A stretch of 64,000 nucleotides of DNA, from assembly GCA_037127315.1 (NCBI GenBank), contig JBBBDQ010001028.1, positions 434,001-498,000 of the forward strand. Direction: 5' to 3'. Source of the DNA: Ascarosepion bandense (Eukaryota; Mollusca; Cephalopoda; Sepiida; Sepiidae). The notes under the pieces were generated by a model. It was not told the DNA's origin, ran no database searches, and worked only from the letters and a program-made list of their open reading frames with translations. The position numbers and the translations under genes were made by a program. Shown in pieces: positions 25,101 through 37,102 of the stretch. Position 1 is the first letter of the stretch. Each line of letters opens with the position of its first letter.

Positions 25101-28100
25101 GTATTAATTTTGCTACCATGTAATAATTCTACACGAACAAAAAGATTTCAAACTTTCAATTTTTCTCTTCTAGTCATACAGTTATAACTAAATTTAGATA
25201 GGTTGCTTGAATTTCCTGTTATCTGTATTCAAAGCTATATGGAGCATTTTTTTTTTTTTAAAGAAACAATTCTTATTAGAAGATCAAGAAATCTTAAAAT
25301 CATTTAGAATGTGAAGAGGCCAATCATATAAAAAAAATTTTTTTTAAATATCTGGTTACGAGACAGAGACAAGATTAACCATTGGGATATATTGGTAAGA
25401 TTGTCTCCACCTCCCCTCTTAGGGAAAAAATTTAATATTCCTCCAGTCTGTTATGCGTATTGCACCATTCAGCATGTTGCATACAGACAATTCATATTGA
25501 AAAGTGGGATGTTAAAATATGAATAATAAAATGACAGGTTTTTTTTTTTTACACTACTAAAAATTGTACAAACACAATAAGCAGCAAGTTTCCTTAAAAT
25601 TGCCACCATTGAAACCATTTTCAATTTATCATCAGCATTTCTTACTGGTTTTCTTTTAGCCTCATTGAAAATTACAAACAAAAATAAAAGCAAAATTAAA
25701 TACAACTGATGCAATAATAAAACTACAAAAACTTGACAATATTGGTTCATTATTCTGCATGTTAAATCCTTTTCTCTATGATTCACAAAATTAAAATGTA
25801 ATACCTTTTTTTTAATGATTTAAAGAGACTTAACATTTGAGTCTGAGCAATTGCATTCAGTTTAGTGTTAATTTAAATGAAGGCTTCAAAATATACATAC
25901 ACTGAAGTGCGTACACCCCCACCTATTTTAACAAAATTTTTATCTATAGAGAGTTATTGATTTATGTTTCATAAAATTTTATGAAAAAATAAATAACACA
26001 AAATTTATATTAACCATTTTTAATTAATTCAGCAACCTTTAAATCTACCTACACCCACCAGATATATTCAAAGAAAGATATACAAGTAATTCAATAAAAC
26101 TTCATTCATTGTTACAAATGTCATATAAAGATATCAGATTGGTTAAATCTTCAGCCAATATGGAAAGAAAAATAATTATATAAAAGAAAATAGGGTGTAG
26201 AAATATATAAAGAAAACAGTCAAATGTCTGAAAAAGAAAAATGAATGCTTAAAAGACAATCTAAGGGGAGAAACTAATTTAGCCAGGTGTGAAAATATAT
26301 ATAGATATACCAATTTTTGAAAATTTATTTATAGATATATAACCGACATGATTTTATTTATACAAGATATAATTAATCAATTTACATGATTGTTTTTGTA
26401 TAAAAATGTTATACACCCACACATTCATATACCTGTATACACACATCTATTCTTTTATTAAAATCTGAAATTCTCATTTATGTTTAAAAATAAAAAAAAA
26501 AAACCTCATGTAAAATCACATGTAAAAGCAAGAAAAAATAAAAACTTGAAAATCAAAATTGGCGAGTCCAAGAGAACAAAGACAAAAATATCTCATATCA
26601 AGCATCTTACCTAATTGACTTTTTTTTTTTTCAATTTCATTGCATTTCCTACAGCTTATTTCCTTCACCAAAGCCCAGCTCTGTTATCAACATCATATTT
26701 AGCATAGTTTATATTTATTTTGGACACTGAGGATGATAATGAACAAGACAGATACAGACACAATAATGATAATTGCTTATGCCACTGGAACTTGGCTTTG
26801 ACAAAAATTTTATTTGCATAGCACCAGGTTTGTTAATACGGTCAGCTGACATGAGTATTCATACAAATTTTTCCTGCCTTGCTGCCTTACCAATCTTCCA
26901 GGGGCCTTTCATTTTTTTGTGCAAGCCAAAGATTATTTTAACCTCATTCCTAGAATTGGACAGGTAAACAGCATAGCGAAACCAGCAAATCTTTAATAAG
27001 CATATTGAATTACAACACAAAATCTAATGACCACAATTGATAATATAAGAATTATTATTATCACCATCATCTTTATCTTTAGGGTGGGGATTATAAAATA
27101 ATAATTAACAAAAGGGATTCATATTTTCTTCTTGTGCATGTGTGGGGAAAGTATTTCATATGCCATTATGGAATATAAAAATGTAAAATTCAATATAGGT
27201 AAGAAAAAAAAATCCAGAGATAATAATGAATCTTTATTTATAACTAAAATTTTTGATGTGTGGCTTCCTGCATATTTTTTATTAAAAGATATTCAATAAC
27301 TATTTAAATGAATATTTAATAAGTAGGGAGGGAGCAAAAAGATAATTCACATGTCATACAAGCAACAAGGTTAAATAAAACAAAAAGGTTCTAACAGATA
27401 TGTCCATCATAACAAAGGAAAATGTTTTTATTCTAATTATTATTACATTAATAAAAAATTTTAAAAATGAGGTTAAAAATATATTTTTCTATCAGACAAT
27501 GAGAAGAAATTAAACTTAATTCTAATCAGTGTGCATATTTCTGTTCACACCCTTTTTACTTTAGCATTTTAAATAAGAAAAATACATCATTTAGGCTCTT
27601 ATGTTTCTTACCTTTTAAAATTTAAGCCCTTTTCTTTGAGTACACACCACAAAAGAATATGTAGCTATCTGAGGAAATATTGACTGTACCAATATTTAAT
27701 AGTAGTCCTCATAGTGGTGGTGTGGAAGACTGATGTAGTCATAAGAAGAGGAAGGAGAAAAGTGAACTAGAAGAAAAGCAATGTTGCAATGGAAGTATTA
27801 TTAGTAATAGTGGGAGTGGTAGTTTGTAGCTTGATAGCAGCAATAATAGTCATTGGACTGCACTACTGGACCGGTACTACTGGTGATGGTGAGGAGAAAC
27901 AAAGAAGAGGTAATGTAGAGGAATGTAAAAATGTCCACCACACACTCTCCTTCTCTCCCACCCAGCTATTTACAATAAAGTTTGAAGACTATAATTTGGG
28001 AAGGTGGGGATAGAAGGGTGTTGCAGATGTGTCCAGCCGTAATTATAGTTGTGGGCTGGGAAACGCAAGCACCTGTCAGAAGTGAGAAAGCAGACGATCT

Positions 28101-29923
28101 AGAGAGAATATTTTAAGGAAGAAGACTGGCCACAAATCCTTCTCAGTCAGTCACTACTATTACCAATTTAGTTTTTTTTTTAAGGGGGGGGGGGTAATAG
28201 TGGTAGTAAGTACTACTAAAAAAGTCAAAATACTGGCAGCAGCATTGAGGCAATGGAATTAAATTATTACAATTCATCTTTCTTTACTAAAAAAATGTAT
28301 GCTAGGCTGTAAATTTTACAATATTAACAGCAATAATTAGTAAGCAATTCTGTCACGTCATGACAAAAAAACACAATAATGATAATTGAAGTATTAAATT
28401 TATTTTATTGAATTGTATACCAGAAACTGTGTTTTCACTGTTTTCTTTCAGAATATGAAGGAAGGAGTTACTGGCTTGGTACACATCAAAATCTTGAATT
28501 AAGTAAAAGCAGCCTTAATGCCGGTTTTAAAATTTGTGCTATATTGCTACCGTCTAAATAGAAAAAGGTTCTTTGTAACAGCAGTACTCAGGTACTTGCA
28601 TAAATACGAGCTTAGTAGCAGTCTGAGTAGTGTTTTAGATGAAATAGTAGTGGTAATCAGTGTTTAGTAGCAATAGTAATTTTGGTACATACATGATAAT
28701 CGTACATAGTAAGTAGTTGATATAATAATACTTACAAATGAGAGCAGTTAAATAATTGTATAAGAAGTAGTAAAAAGTTAGTCGTAATATGCCTCTTGTG
28801 AATTTGTGTTTGCAAGTCCCTGTTCTTCCTACCTACATTTACTGTCCAGTTGCTGCTGCTACTACTACTACTAGAATTAGTAGCAGTCGTACTATTACTG
28901 CTACTTGCTGTCATTGGTAACTCCTACTTGGAAAACATTTCTGAACAGCACCAAATTACAATGCCACAAATGCTGTTAATAATAAACAAGTAGTAGTAGT
29001 TGTCATGAATGCTACTAATAGTCGTGTCAGCTGACTCTGGCCGGTTGCCGAGTTGAAGAAAAAAGAAGCCAGCATCTGCAATAGGGATGAGAAACAAATA
29101 ATACTGCTACTTGTGTTAATGTTCAGTTGTGGAAGTCACCGTCGGTCTAGAAGAGAAAACAAGAGAAAAGCCACTACACAGCTCAGACGAACGGACGGAC
29201 ACACAGATCAATATTTACTACTATACTTTGTCAAAATTCTTCCTCCTTTTCTTTAAGGTCACTTCAAATATTTTCTTCCTACTGGAACCACCACCACTTT
29301 TTCTGCGAAAGTAAAGGAAGTTGTGTACAAACAAGTTGGACTATTTAGTTTCTCTTCTTTCTCTCTAGAAATATCACCGAAGGATACATTCAACACAATT
29401 GCAAAAAAAAACTATATATAGTAGCAGTAAGACTGAACGCAATCACTGCATTTTTTTTAAATTAAAGTAATTAATTGAATAGAAATTAATTATTACAGCA
29501 CAGAGACATCTGTAATTTGGTTAAAACGTTACACCCAAACAAAAATCGCATGTTTAAGATGCACACACACACAAATCAGGTTGTCTAGAATACTTCGAGT
29601 GAAGCAGGCCTTATCAGACTGAATTTAATTGGAATAAAAATTCGGAATTGTAAGAGTTCGTTTGTAAAGAAGAATGACCATTTAAAAAAGGAAAAAACAT
29701 CAAATTACAAAATATTTATGAAGGAAAACAGAAAGAAATGTTGAAAAATAATTTTAAAATTACACAGGCGCCAGTTTCGTTGATAAAACAAGAAATTAAA
29801 CTAAGAAGCCATGAAAGTAAGGTTGAAATTGAAAAGTGCGATAAGTAAAAAACAAAAACACCGAGACTAAAAAGAAGTATGGAAGTTACATGGATTAAAA
29901 AGACTCAGAACAAGTGTACTCAC
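19136..29923. other. Long AT-rich region, little recognisable content
   Basis: 10.8 kb with many A and T runs of 8-12 bases and no recognised LINE, mariner or splice-bounded exon. Minor structures are (AGT)n at about 21898-21918 and 28855-28880, a G9 run at 28182-28192, and a tRNA-like head on the minus strand near 24407-24485 (TGGTGTAAAGG as A box, GTTCAAATTC as B box), perhaps an old SINE. A 74-codon frame at 27789 (plus) has a hydrophobic start (VVVCSLIAAIIVIGLHYW) but lies in AGT-rich DNA and may be chance. The 27.7-30.3 kb part has more CpG than the rest. Confidence 0.4.
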
Positions 29924-30258
29924 CAGTCAGTGGTCGAGTCGCACAGGTGTGTGTGGGTGGTCGAGGGTTGGAAATCGGACCGGCCGAAGTACGGGCCTTT
30001 TGAGAAATAGGGCGATCAAGAAAGTACTGGTATCCAGCACTGGTATGAGTGGTGCAGAGCTGATGAACCAGTTGAAAATTGTTAGAAGCCAAAGGCTGCC
30101 AACCTAACCAACCACAAAGATACAATGATAAAGGAGTAGGAGGAGGAGAGAGAAGAAAGGACAGAGATGACGACGACTGATTCTGAGTTGAGAAGAACTC
30201 AACTGCTATGAAGTCTGGCTACTAGGATTCAGCAGTTGGCTGCTGCCGTCATCGACTC
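29924..30258 (-). other. Probable 5' (non-coding) exon of an unknown minus-strand gene
   Basis: On the minus strand the sequence ends with CCACTGACTG followed by a strong donor, GTGAGTACAC (29923-29914). The segment is far richer in GC and CpG than its flanks and has a TATA-like TATTTAAG about 30 bases upstream (30284-30291). There is no long ATG-initiated frame: the small frame starting ATGACGGCAGC stops after a few codons. I infer a transcribed leader exon whose coding exons lie to the left. The gene identity is unknown, and I could not find its next exon. Confidence 0.5.
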
Positions 30259-30283
30259 TTCCTCTTTTGCCATGCCTTTCTTT

Positions 30284-30291
30284 CTTAAATA
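30284..30291 (-). promoter_or_regulatory. TATA-like box upstream of 30.2-kb exon
   Basis: Minus-strand TATTTAAG. With the usual spacing, transcription would start near 30258. The call rests on the motif, the local CpG content and the good splice donor downstream. Confidence 0.35.
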
Positions 30292-31931
30292 TCCTCGCTC
30301 ACAATGAGAGAGAAAGGAAGAGGGAATTGAAAGCAAGGGTGAAATATGTTAAAAAAAAAAATAGATAAAAATTTAGTGACAAGAAGAATTAATTATATTG
30401 AGGAAGCAAAAACCTTTCAGAAGTTAGAATAGTGGGCAATAAACAAAAATTTAAAAAACAAAGAAGTAAAAGGAGAAATAGAGAAGGACAAAATGGAAAG
30501 GCTAATGTGAAAAAGATGGTGAGAGGAAGTGTATGTATGGTTTTGGTGGCAGCAGATATGACTCAGAAGCTTACTTACATTCATACTACTCCTACTTTAT
30601 ATATAAAATGTGTGCTAGAAAGGGAGGTAACCAAGTTATTTAGAGTTGTTAAGAATTACATTTAGGACAGCTGATAGACAGGGTGTTAACAAAATTACAT
30701 ATTTTCCCCTATGCATTTTTTTTTTGTTAATATTTGATGCCCAAAATGACAAGAAGCATTAAAAGATTTCAAAAAAGAAAATACTTTGCACAAAAAAAAG
30801 AAAAAATCAGTATATTGACATTTATTACACTATATATAATTAAAAATCAATTCATACATTCAAACCCCAAATCAAGCATATATTTTCAACAAGATACAAA
30901 ATAAATCTTCTCCAATCTCTTACACTGCTATGAATTCTTTTATCAATAACAATTTTAATACTGCTTCAAACAAATATCTGCAAGTTCTGTTACAAGTCCT
31001 GTCATGAAGGAATGCTTGATATTTCTGAATTAAATAATAAAACATTATGTATTTAAAACTTTTTAAGAATTTTAAACATTAACTGTAATATGAGAATTAT
31101 GTAACTACAGTTGATAATATTGAAAAATGTAAGTAAAAACTGTTCAGATAACCTACCTTTGCTAATTAACAAAGTGTAGCAGGTAACAAATGAGAAAGAT
31201 TTTTGTCTTTGTCAGTTAATTACATTGTACACTGACTGCAGTATTTATATTGTTGAATCTTTCTTTTTAACTCCAAACAGAAACAGAAAGTCAGAAAACA
31301 AAAATGTTGATTTAAGTTATGATTGCTGATATCACTTTCATAATAATGCTATTGAGAAAGGCATAAATACAATATAGACTGTGACAAGCAATCACATTAA
31401 TCATGACAGGCAATGACAGAAAATAAAAGTTTGAGAAATCTACTTTTAAACTAAGAAAATTATCACTTAAACAGATTTTAAGCAATAAAACAGAATCAAT
31501 TTTAAATGCTGACAAATAAAAATGATAATGGAAAGGCAATGTATGCATGGTACAAAGTTGTTTGATATAAAATTCTACCACTATGAATCTGAATTGTTAT
31601 TGTAAATTTCATCTTGTACAGAATTTAGATTTAAGGCTAGTTTATATTGATAAGGTTTTAAGCAACTTGGATTATTTGTCCAAATGGATGAAATTGAATT
31701 AAGCCATGTTACTGATTCAGTTCAAATGGAATTTGGAGGTTCTGAAGATATAGAAGTTTTTTTTTTTTTTTCTTTCTTGTAAATTATTCAAAGTATATCA
31801 CAAGTTTATGAAAAAAACTTCCAGAAAAGTAGATCAGAGGATTTTATTTATATATATGTACACATACAAAATTGTCCACAATATGTATACATATACTATA
31901 TCTGATATTTAACAATTTTCCTTCATTATAT
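30292..31931. other. AT-rich stretch, no recognised gene
   Basis: 1.6 kb upstream of the putative promoter. Purine-rich at 30420-30560 and otherwise AT-rich with a T run at 31757-31770. Open frames of 77 and 89 codons (30432 plus, 31581 minus) have no family resemblance and biased composition. Confidence 0.35.
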
Positions 31932-32425
31932 ATTTTAATCATTTCATAACTAGCAAGGCAATAAAGCCACTAAGACACAAGGAGTTACTAAGTGAGACAA
32001 TATGAAAAAAGAAACATTAAGGTAAGAGAATGGTAAAATAACAATTGACATTGCATTTAAATTTTTGAAGATCAAAATTGGCTGGAAAGCAAAAAGTGTG
32101 AGAGAAGAAACTGTTAGCATAGAACTTATAGCTACATCTAGCAATTTCAACTGTAAAATGCCACCAATCTAGTACTGCACTTAAGTCTAGATACCAAATA
32201 GTAAAGCTCATCAGGACAATTCCCATGAAAATATTTATAGAAAAGGCACAAGGAAGCTATGTTGTGTTGGTGGGAAAGTAACTGAAGCTGAGAAGTCACA
32301 ACAGGACAAATAACATTACTGATTCTTAATATTTTATCAAGAATCTCTAAATACACAACAGAAACACCAGATCAGATGAAGCAGTAATATTCAATGCATG
32401 AATGAATGGTGAACTTCTAAATGCA
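31932..32425 (-). mobile_element. Jockey-group LINE, 3' fragment (copy 4)
   Basis: The 3' terminus TTTAATCATTTCA at about 31932 is followed on the minus strand by the C-terminal region: 32356-32150 reads LEILDKILRISNVI, SHQHNIASLCLFYKYFHGNC and PDELYYLVSRL, aligning with the copy 2 block SHRRDVASLCLFYKYFHG. The copy is 5'-truncated near 32425. It is about as decayed as copy 5. Confidence 0.75.
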
Positions 32426-32429
32426 TGAA

Positions 32430-32575
32430 ATATATACAGCCTGTTTTGCTGTATCAGAACTCATCAGTGTGGCTAGATACATCCACTTGCTTCTGGCCGG
32501 AATCAAAACTCGACCGATTTGGTGTCACTCGGCGTCGCTATCCCCTAAGCCATAGGCGCATGGAATCAGAAAAGG
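32430..32575 (-). repeat. SINE-like tRNA-related head with hammerhead-like core
   Basis: On the minus strand TGGCTTAGGGG (about 32556-32546) fits a Pol III A box and GTTTTGATTCC (about 32512-32502) resembles a B box. Downstream, CTGATGA at 32467-32461, a GTTC...CAGC segment and AAAACAGGCTGTA (32448-32436) look like a decayed hammerhead core (GAAAC changed to AAAAC) with a possible ACA/UGU stem III. Stem I does not pair. Both assignments are tentative. Confidence 0.35.
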
Positions 32576-32834
32576 AAAATTTTAATGCGTTGTATATAAG
32601 CAGTGTATACACACATCAGTCACCAAAAGAACTCAATTAATTCCTGAAGAGTAATGCATAGACACACACACACAGAGTGCAATGGATGAATTGTCATCTT
32701 AATTATGCAAAAATGAAAATAACATTGACACCTCATTTTTACAGATATATTTACCAAAATTACACAAAAATATCTTGAAATACTAAATGAATTTATTCAA
32801 TATATAAAAAAAAATGAAAAAAAAAAAAAAAAAA

Positions 32835-33520
32835 CAACCACAGCCTTCAGATGACTTTGGAATCCCATGTAACTTTTCTGGACAGTCTTCTTGTTTAAGT
32901 TGGTGAATGATGCTATAATTCTTACCTTCAGTTCATCATTAGTATTACAGAGAGTTTGTTGGTCTCTCACTCAGCTGTGCCCCACAGATAATAATCAAGA
33001 GGGTTACAGTCTGGGAGTTAGATGAGCATTGATGTATTCACAGAAATTGTCTGACAACAATGACTGGGTTCTCCTGCTTGTGTGGCATGATTCAAAGTCC
33101 TGTTGCCAAACAGTCTTCCAGCAGCTACCTTCTTGACCCAGAGCAGCACTACCTACTCAAGGTACTTTATATAGGCCTCAGTGTTGAGTCTGAGGCCCTC
33201 ACCAACAAATTCACGAGTTCTTTTCTTATCAGAATGATCAGAGTGAATTTTCCAAGTTGCCGTACCTTCATAATCTCCATTAAACTCATCTAACTCTTTC
33301 CAGATCCTCTAGATTGATACTCAGACACTCTGAAATGTTCATATTATAGCTTCCAGCATGAATGCCAAGCAGTACAGCATGTCATTTCCGAGTGAATTGC
33401 ATTATGGCATTCTTTTTATGACAGACAGTGCTCAACTTACGCTACTATACTGTGCAATCAACAAAAACCAGACAATGCACATGCACAAAATTAAAAATAT
33501 AAAGTAGCGACAATTTATCT
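32835..33520 (-). mobile_element. Mariner-type transposon relic, copy 1
   Basis: Minus-strand sequence is collinear with the copy at 63500-64000: the block around 33075-33145 corresponds to LPWVKKVAAGRLFG-like sequence and the 32845-32960 block to TNDELKVRIIASFTNLNK-like sequence. All reading frames are broken. The right end near 33520 adjoins a (GT)n tract. Terminal repeats could not be delimited. Confidence 0.65.
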
Positions 33521-33528
33521 ATCGCACC

Positions 33529-33532
<4 letters not shown>

Positions 33533-33577
<45 letters not shown>

Positions 33578-33598
33578 ATATATATATGAGAGAGAGAA
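33533..33598. repeat. (GT)n(TA)n(GA)n microsatellite
   Basis: About 42 bases of GT, then TA and GA repeats, adjoining the right end of the mariner relic. Confidence 0.9.
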
Positions 33599-33913
33599 TG
33601 TTTCCCAGAAAAGAAGCAGAAATTTATTTTAAGAATTAAAGTATGTTTATTGAAACAAACAAATTTAAAAGTGTTAACTGTAGAATGTTGATGTAAAAAT
33701 GATCTTGTGTATGTGCACCACCACTTTTTTAAACATATGCTATAGTTAAAACTTTAAAATTTCTTTGCCGTTATAAATATATTTACCTGAGTCAAATTTC
33801 AGAATAAATTCCTACTCCTTTCCATAGAAACAGGTTATGTAGTAGTTAATACTAATGAGACTGATATTACTATATGTGATTTTATATTTTGATCTCACCA
33901 TCTATTCCATTGG

Positions 33914-33975
<62 letters not shown>

Positions 33976-34483
33976 AAGAGTATCATCAATAAAAATGATA
34001 TCAGACTCAAATAATCACACTTTAAAGACACAGTGGTTATCATTCAGCACAATGACCTCACCACCATCAGTAGGCACATTTTTTCCTCCCTTTGAGTCAA
34101 CTGAGTATAGACTCTTTTAGTCATTGACAGAATTTAAATTGGTTCAAAGACTTGGCACAGGACTTTTGAATTAAATGGATTATGAAGCAATGATGAGATG
34201 TAAGGAACAAGTAGCATCTTAATTAAATTCTTAAAGAAAAATAGACAACGAAACATAAAACTAAATCACCCAGGTGATCATTTAATACCAACAGAGTAAC
34301 TAATAAAGATGATTTCCAAAGGGAAAAGAAAAAAAAGATTTAAGTCATATCTAAAGATTTAACACCCTTTAAATAGGAACAAGCTGAACCCATAGAAAGT
34401 TCACATGCATTGACAACTAAGCTTATTTTTTATTTTTGTAATTATATTTCAGTGAATACATATATATATATATATATATATAT
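33599..34483. other. Unassigned stretch with microsatellites
   Basis: AT-rich DNA with (TA)n(GA)n at 33917-33974 and (TA)n at 34459-34482, the latter directly at the left border of the Penelope-like element. No gene seen. Confidence 0.5.
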
Positions 34484-34830
34484 AGATAGGTGTGAGTTTG
34501 TAACCCTGGGTTTCACACTCTTGCGATCGTCAGACAAACTGATTAATTTTTTAAAAAATTGGTTATATGTAGGGTTGCATATATTCATGTATTTTTGTAG
34601 AAGTGGGGGAAAATCTGTCGTCATGACAGACGCAGACACACACACACACATATATATATATATTTGACACACACACACGTTCGCCAAACTGGGGCTTGCA
34701 TAAACATATATATGCGAATCGTGCAGGGCTCAGCATATATATGTATATGTGTGCCGTTACACACATACATACGCATTCAGTTGGTGTATTCAAATAGTGT
34801 AGCAATATCAACGCGCGGACAGTTGTCGAT
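34484..34830 (-). repeat. Left inverted pLTR of the Penelope-like element
   Basis: Inverted copy of 36965-37350. It contains the minus-strand hammerhead-like motif (34496-34539), a short AT palindrome near 34548-34562, and a CA/TA tract (34638-34660) that differs in length from the TA tract of the right copy, which is the main size difference. Confidence 0.8.
34496..34539 (-). ncRNA. Hammerhead ribozyme-like motif, left pLTR
   Basis: On the minus strand: GTTTGT, then CTGACGA (34533-34527), a 12-base stem-loop TCGCAAGAGTGT, then GAAA, then CCCAGGG, TT and ACAAAC. This is the type I hammerhead order. Stem I (GUUUGU with ACAAAC) is six perfect pairs; stem III is ACC with GGU closing a 3-base loop; the predicted cut is after the second U of GUU. 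Stem II is weak (C-G, G-U, C-G with a U-U mismatch next to the core). Hammerheads are known in Penelope-like element terminal repeats. Confidence 0.6.
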
Positions 34831-34859
34831 GAAATAGATAGATGAAAGAATAAACCGAT

Positions 34860-35745
34860 TAACCAAACACCAAGCTTTCATAACAGCAAAAGACCACAAA
34901 ACCAACTTCATAGAAAAACCTGCCTTCTGACTAATCAACCCCAGGAAAAGCGAGATAGGAAAAATCAGCAAAAAAATATTAGAAACTATCAACACCAACT
35001 TAAGGAAAAAATTACGTCTTAACCAATGGAAAAACACCAAAGCTGCCATAGAGTGGTTTACAACAATAAAAAACAAGGACAAAGCCACTTTCATCCAATT
35101 TGACATAGTGAATTTCTACCCATCCATCACAGAAAACATTAAATGAGGCTATACAACTGGCACAACAACATATAAAAATTACAGACAAAGATATTAAAAT
35201 AATCATGCATTGCCGCAAATCTCTACTATTCCACAATAATGAACCATGGACAAAAAAACAAAACCACGACTTATTCGATGTAACAATGGGTAGCTACAAT
35301 GGAGAATAGACATGCGAATTAGTAGGCATACTCATTCTTTCACACCTATCCAGAATCGTGGAGAAAAAGGACACAGGACTATACAGAGATGACGGACTTA
35401 TCCTGATAAGAGAACCCAATGGTCCCAAATTGGAGAGATTCAGGAAAAAAATAGTAAACGCTCTAAAATCCATTGGATTCAAAATAGAAATAAAAGCAGG
35501 TATAAAAACAGTAAACTTCCTAGATGTCACCCTTAACTTGGACAACAATACATACGAACCATACAGAAAAGATAATGACAATCCAACTTACATACACACA
35601 TCCTCCAACCACCCACCTTCAATCATCAAACAAATACCCACATCAATCAACCGCAGAGTATCTGAAAATTCATCTAACATACACATTTTCCATAATAAAG
35701 GAAAACCATACAACGAAACACTAAAAGAATGTGGATACAAATAAC
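34860..35745 (+). pseudogene. Penelope-type reverse transcriptase, several frame breaks
   Basis: Successive blocks are RLTKHQAFITAKDHK, SEIGKISKKILETIN, WFTTIKNKDKATFIQFDIVN with FYPSI (about 35060-35120, block A with the first Asp), SLLFHNNEPW and GSYNGE then a stop (35306-35308), ILSHLSR, then 35358-35742: GLYRDDGLILI (block C, Asp-Asp intact, Tyr codon at 35382), VNFLDVTLNL, SNHPPSIIKQIP and GYK. The enzyme copies element RNA into DNA. It has stop codons at about 34930 and 35306 and a frameshift near 35140, so it is inactive as it stands. Confidence 0.75.
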
Positions 35746-35989
35746 AACTACAATATACACCTCCACAACGAAAAAGCAAAAACGGAAAAAGAATATTATC
35801 TGGTTTAATCCACCATACAACAAAGCCGTCAAAACAAACATAGGTAAGACATTCCTGAACTTAATAGAAAAACACTTCCCGGTGACAAACCGATGAGCAA
35901 AAATATTCAACAAAAACAACGTCAAAATTAGTTACAGCTGCACAAAAAATATTACACAAATAATAAAAAGCCACAACAAAAAATTAACA

Positions 35990-36349
35990 ACCTACAATAA
36001 TGCAACCGAAGAAGCTCAATGCAACTGCAGAAACGGAACTACATGTCCACTCCAGAGAAATTGCCAGCAAAAAAACATAGTATATAAAGCCAAGGTAAGT
36101 GCAAACAACAACACAATGTACTACATCGGTGCCACTGAGGGACCATTTAAGAAAAGAAAAAACAACCACAATCTTTCATTCTCCAACAGAAAATACTTGA
36201 ACAGCACTACACTATCCACATACATATGGCGTCTAAAAGACAGAAATATTTCATGGAAAATACTGAAAAAAGCACCTGCCTACAACAACATTACAAAAAA
36301 ATGCCTACTTTACCTATATGAAAAAGTAGCAATTATATCTCATATTTGA
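35990..36349 (+). pseudogene. GIY-YIG endonuclease domain of Penelope-like element
   Basis: Before the nuclease a Cys-rich linker is encoded (CNCRNGTTCPLQRNC, about 36020-36065), seen in some Penelope-like clades. Then VYKAKV stands at the GIY position, YYIGATEGPFKKRKNNH contains YIG and the conserved Arg (36116-36170), and YIWRLKDRNISWKILKKAP and YNNITKKC follow, as in other members. The domain follows the RT, the classical order, rather than preceding it as in the permuted Naiad type. Frames change near 35750 and 36110. Confidence 0.7.
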
Positions 36350-36964
36350 TGAAAAGAAAATCAAAATTGAAAGAAAAAAGGAAAGAAAGAAAGAACGATA
36401 AAAAAAAAAAAAGATGGTTGAAAGAAGCGAAGAAAATCCTTTTCTGCCAAGCATACCGAAATAAACAAAGCAAATAATGAAAGTGAAGACCAGATGAAAT
36501 TATTGTGGATGACAAAAAGGAAGATAATTTAATAAGGATGGCAAGGCATTCAATACCCGCACCGCCTTCTTGTGGGTATATTTCCCGCCTCTTTCTTTCT
36601 TTCTTGCTTTCTTTTTTTCTTCCCATCCCTAACTTCCTTACTATACGAACTATGTCTCCCTTTCGCTTCTGCTGTCGGCCGGATCCAGGCAAACATCATC
36701 AAATATTACTATCACAGTATTAGTCCGCAATCATCATTAACGTAAATTACAAATCTCTGCCGTAGTAAAATTAATACACCACACATAAACACTAACAAGC
36801 ATTACAAATTAGAATTTCTACCATTTAAATATACGCAACCACAAAAAATAAAAAAACAAGCTAATAACTGACTTTAAAATAAAAAATAACACAGCCTTAA
36901 ATAAAATAGCAATTCTTACCTATCATAGTTTCACACAGAATCCATCATACATACATATGTACGT
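36350..36964 (+). other. 3' non-coding part of Penelope-like element
   Basis: Contains a purine-rich then pyrimidine-rich tract (36360-36620) and a CpG-containing GCTGTCGGCCGGATCCAGGC near 36670-36690. It lies between the nuclease and the right pLTR, so I treat it as part of the element, though part could be a later insertion. Confidence 0.45.
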
Positions 36965-37049
36965 ACGAGAAATTGACAACTGCCCGCATGTTGACATCGC
37001 TACACTATTCGAATACACCAACCGAATGTGTATGTATGTGCACAACGAT

Positions 37050-37102
<53 letters not shown>

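Noticed and set aside
27789..28013. 74-codon frame with a membrane-like N-terminus
   Set aside because: The hydrophobic run is encoded by AGT/GTA-rich repeats similar to those nearby (28855-28880); no support from homology.
29895..30125. 76-codon minus-strand frame in the GC-rich exon
   Set aside because: It has no ATG start, and the coding frame passes through the splice donor at 29923; the segment is better read as an untranslated leader.
34410..34811. Several frames with IYIYIYIY or CVCVCV runs
   Set aside because: Translations of TA and CA microsatellites, not proteins. The same holds for frames at 36923-37592.
36333..36692. 119-codon frame with Lys/Arg-rich start
   Set aside because: Formed by GAAA and CTTT tracts in the 3' part of the Penelope-like element, antisense to it.
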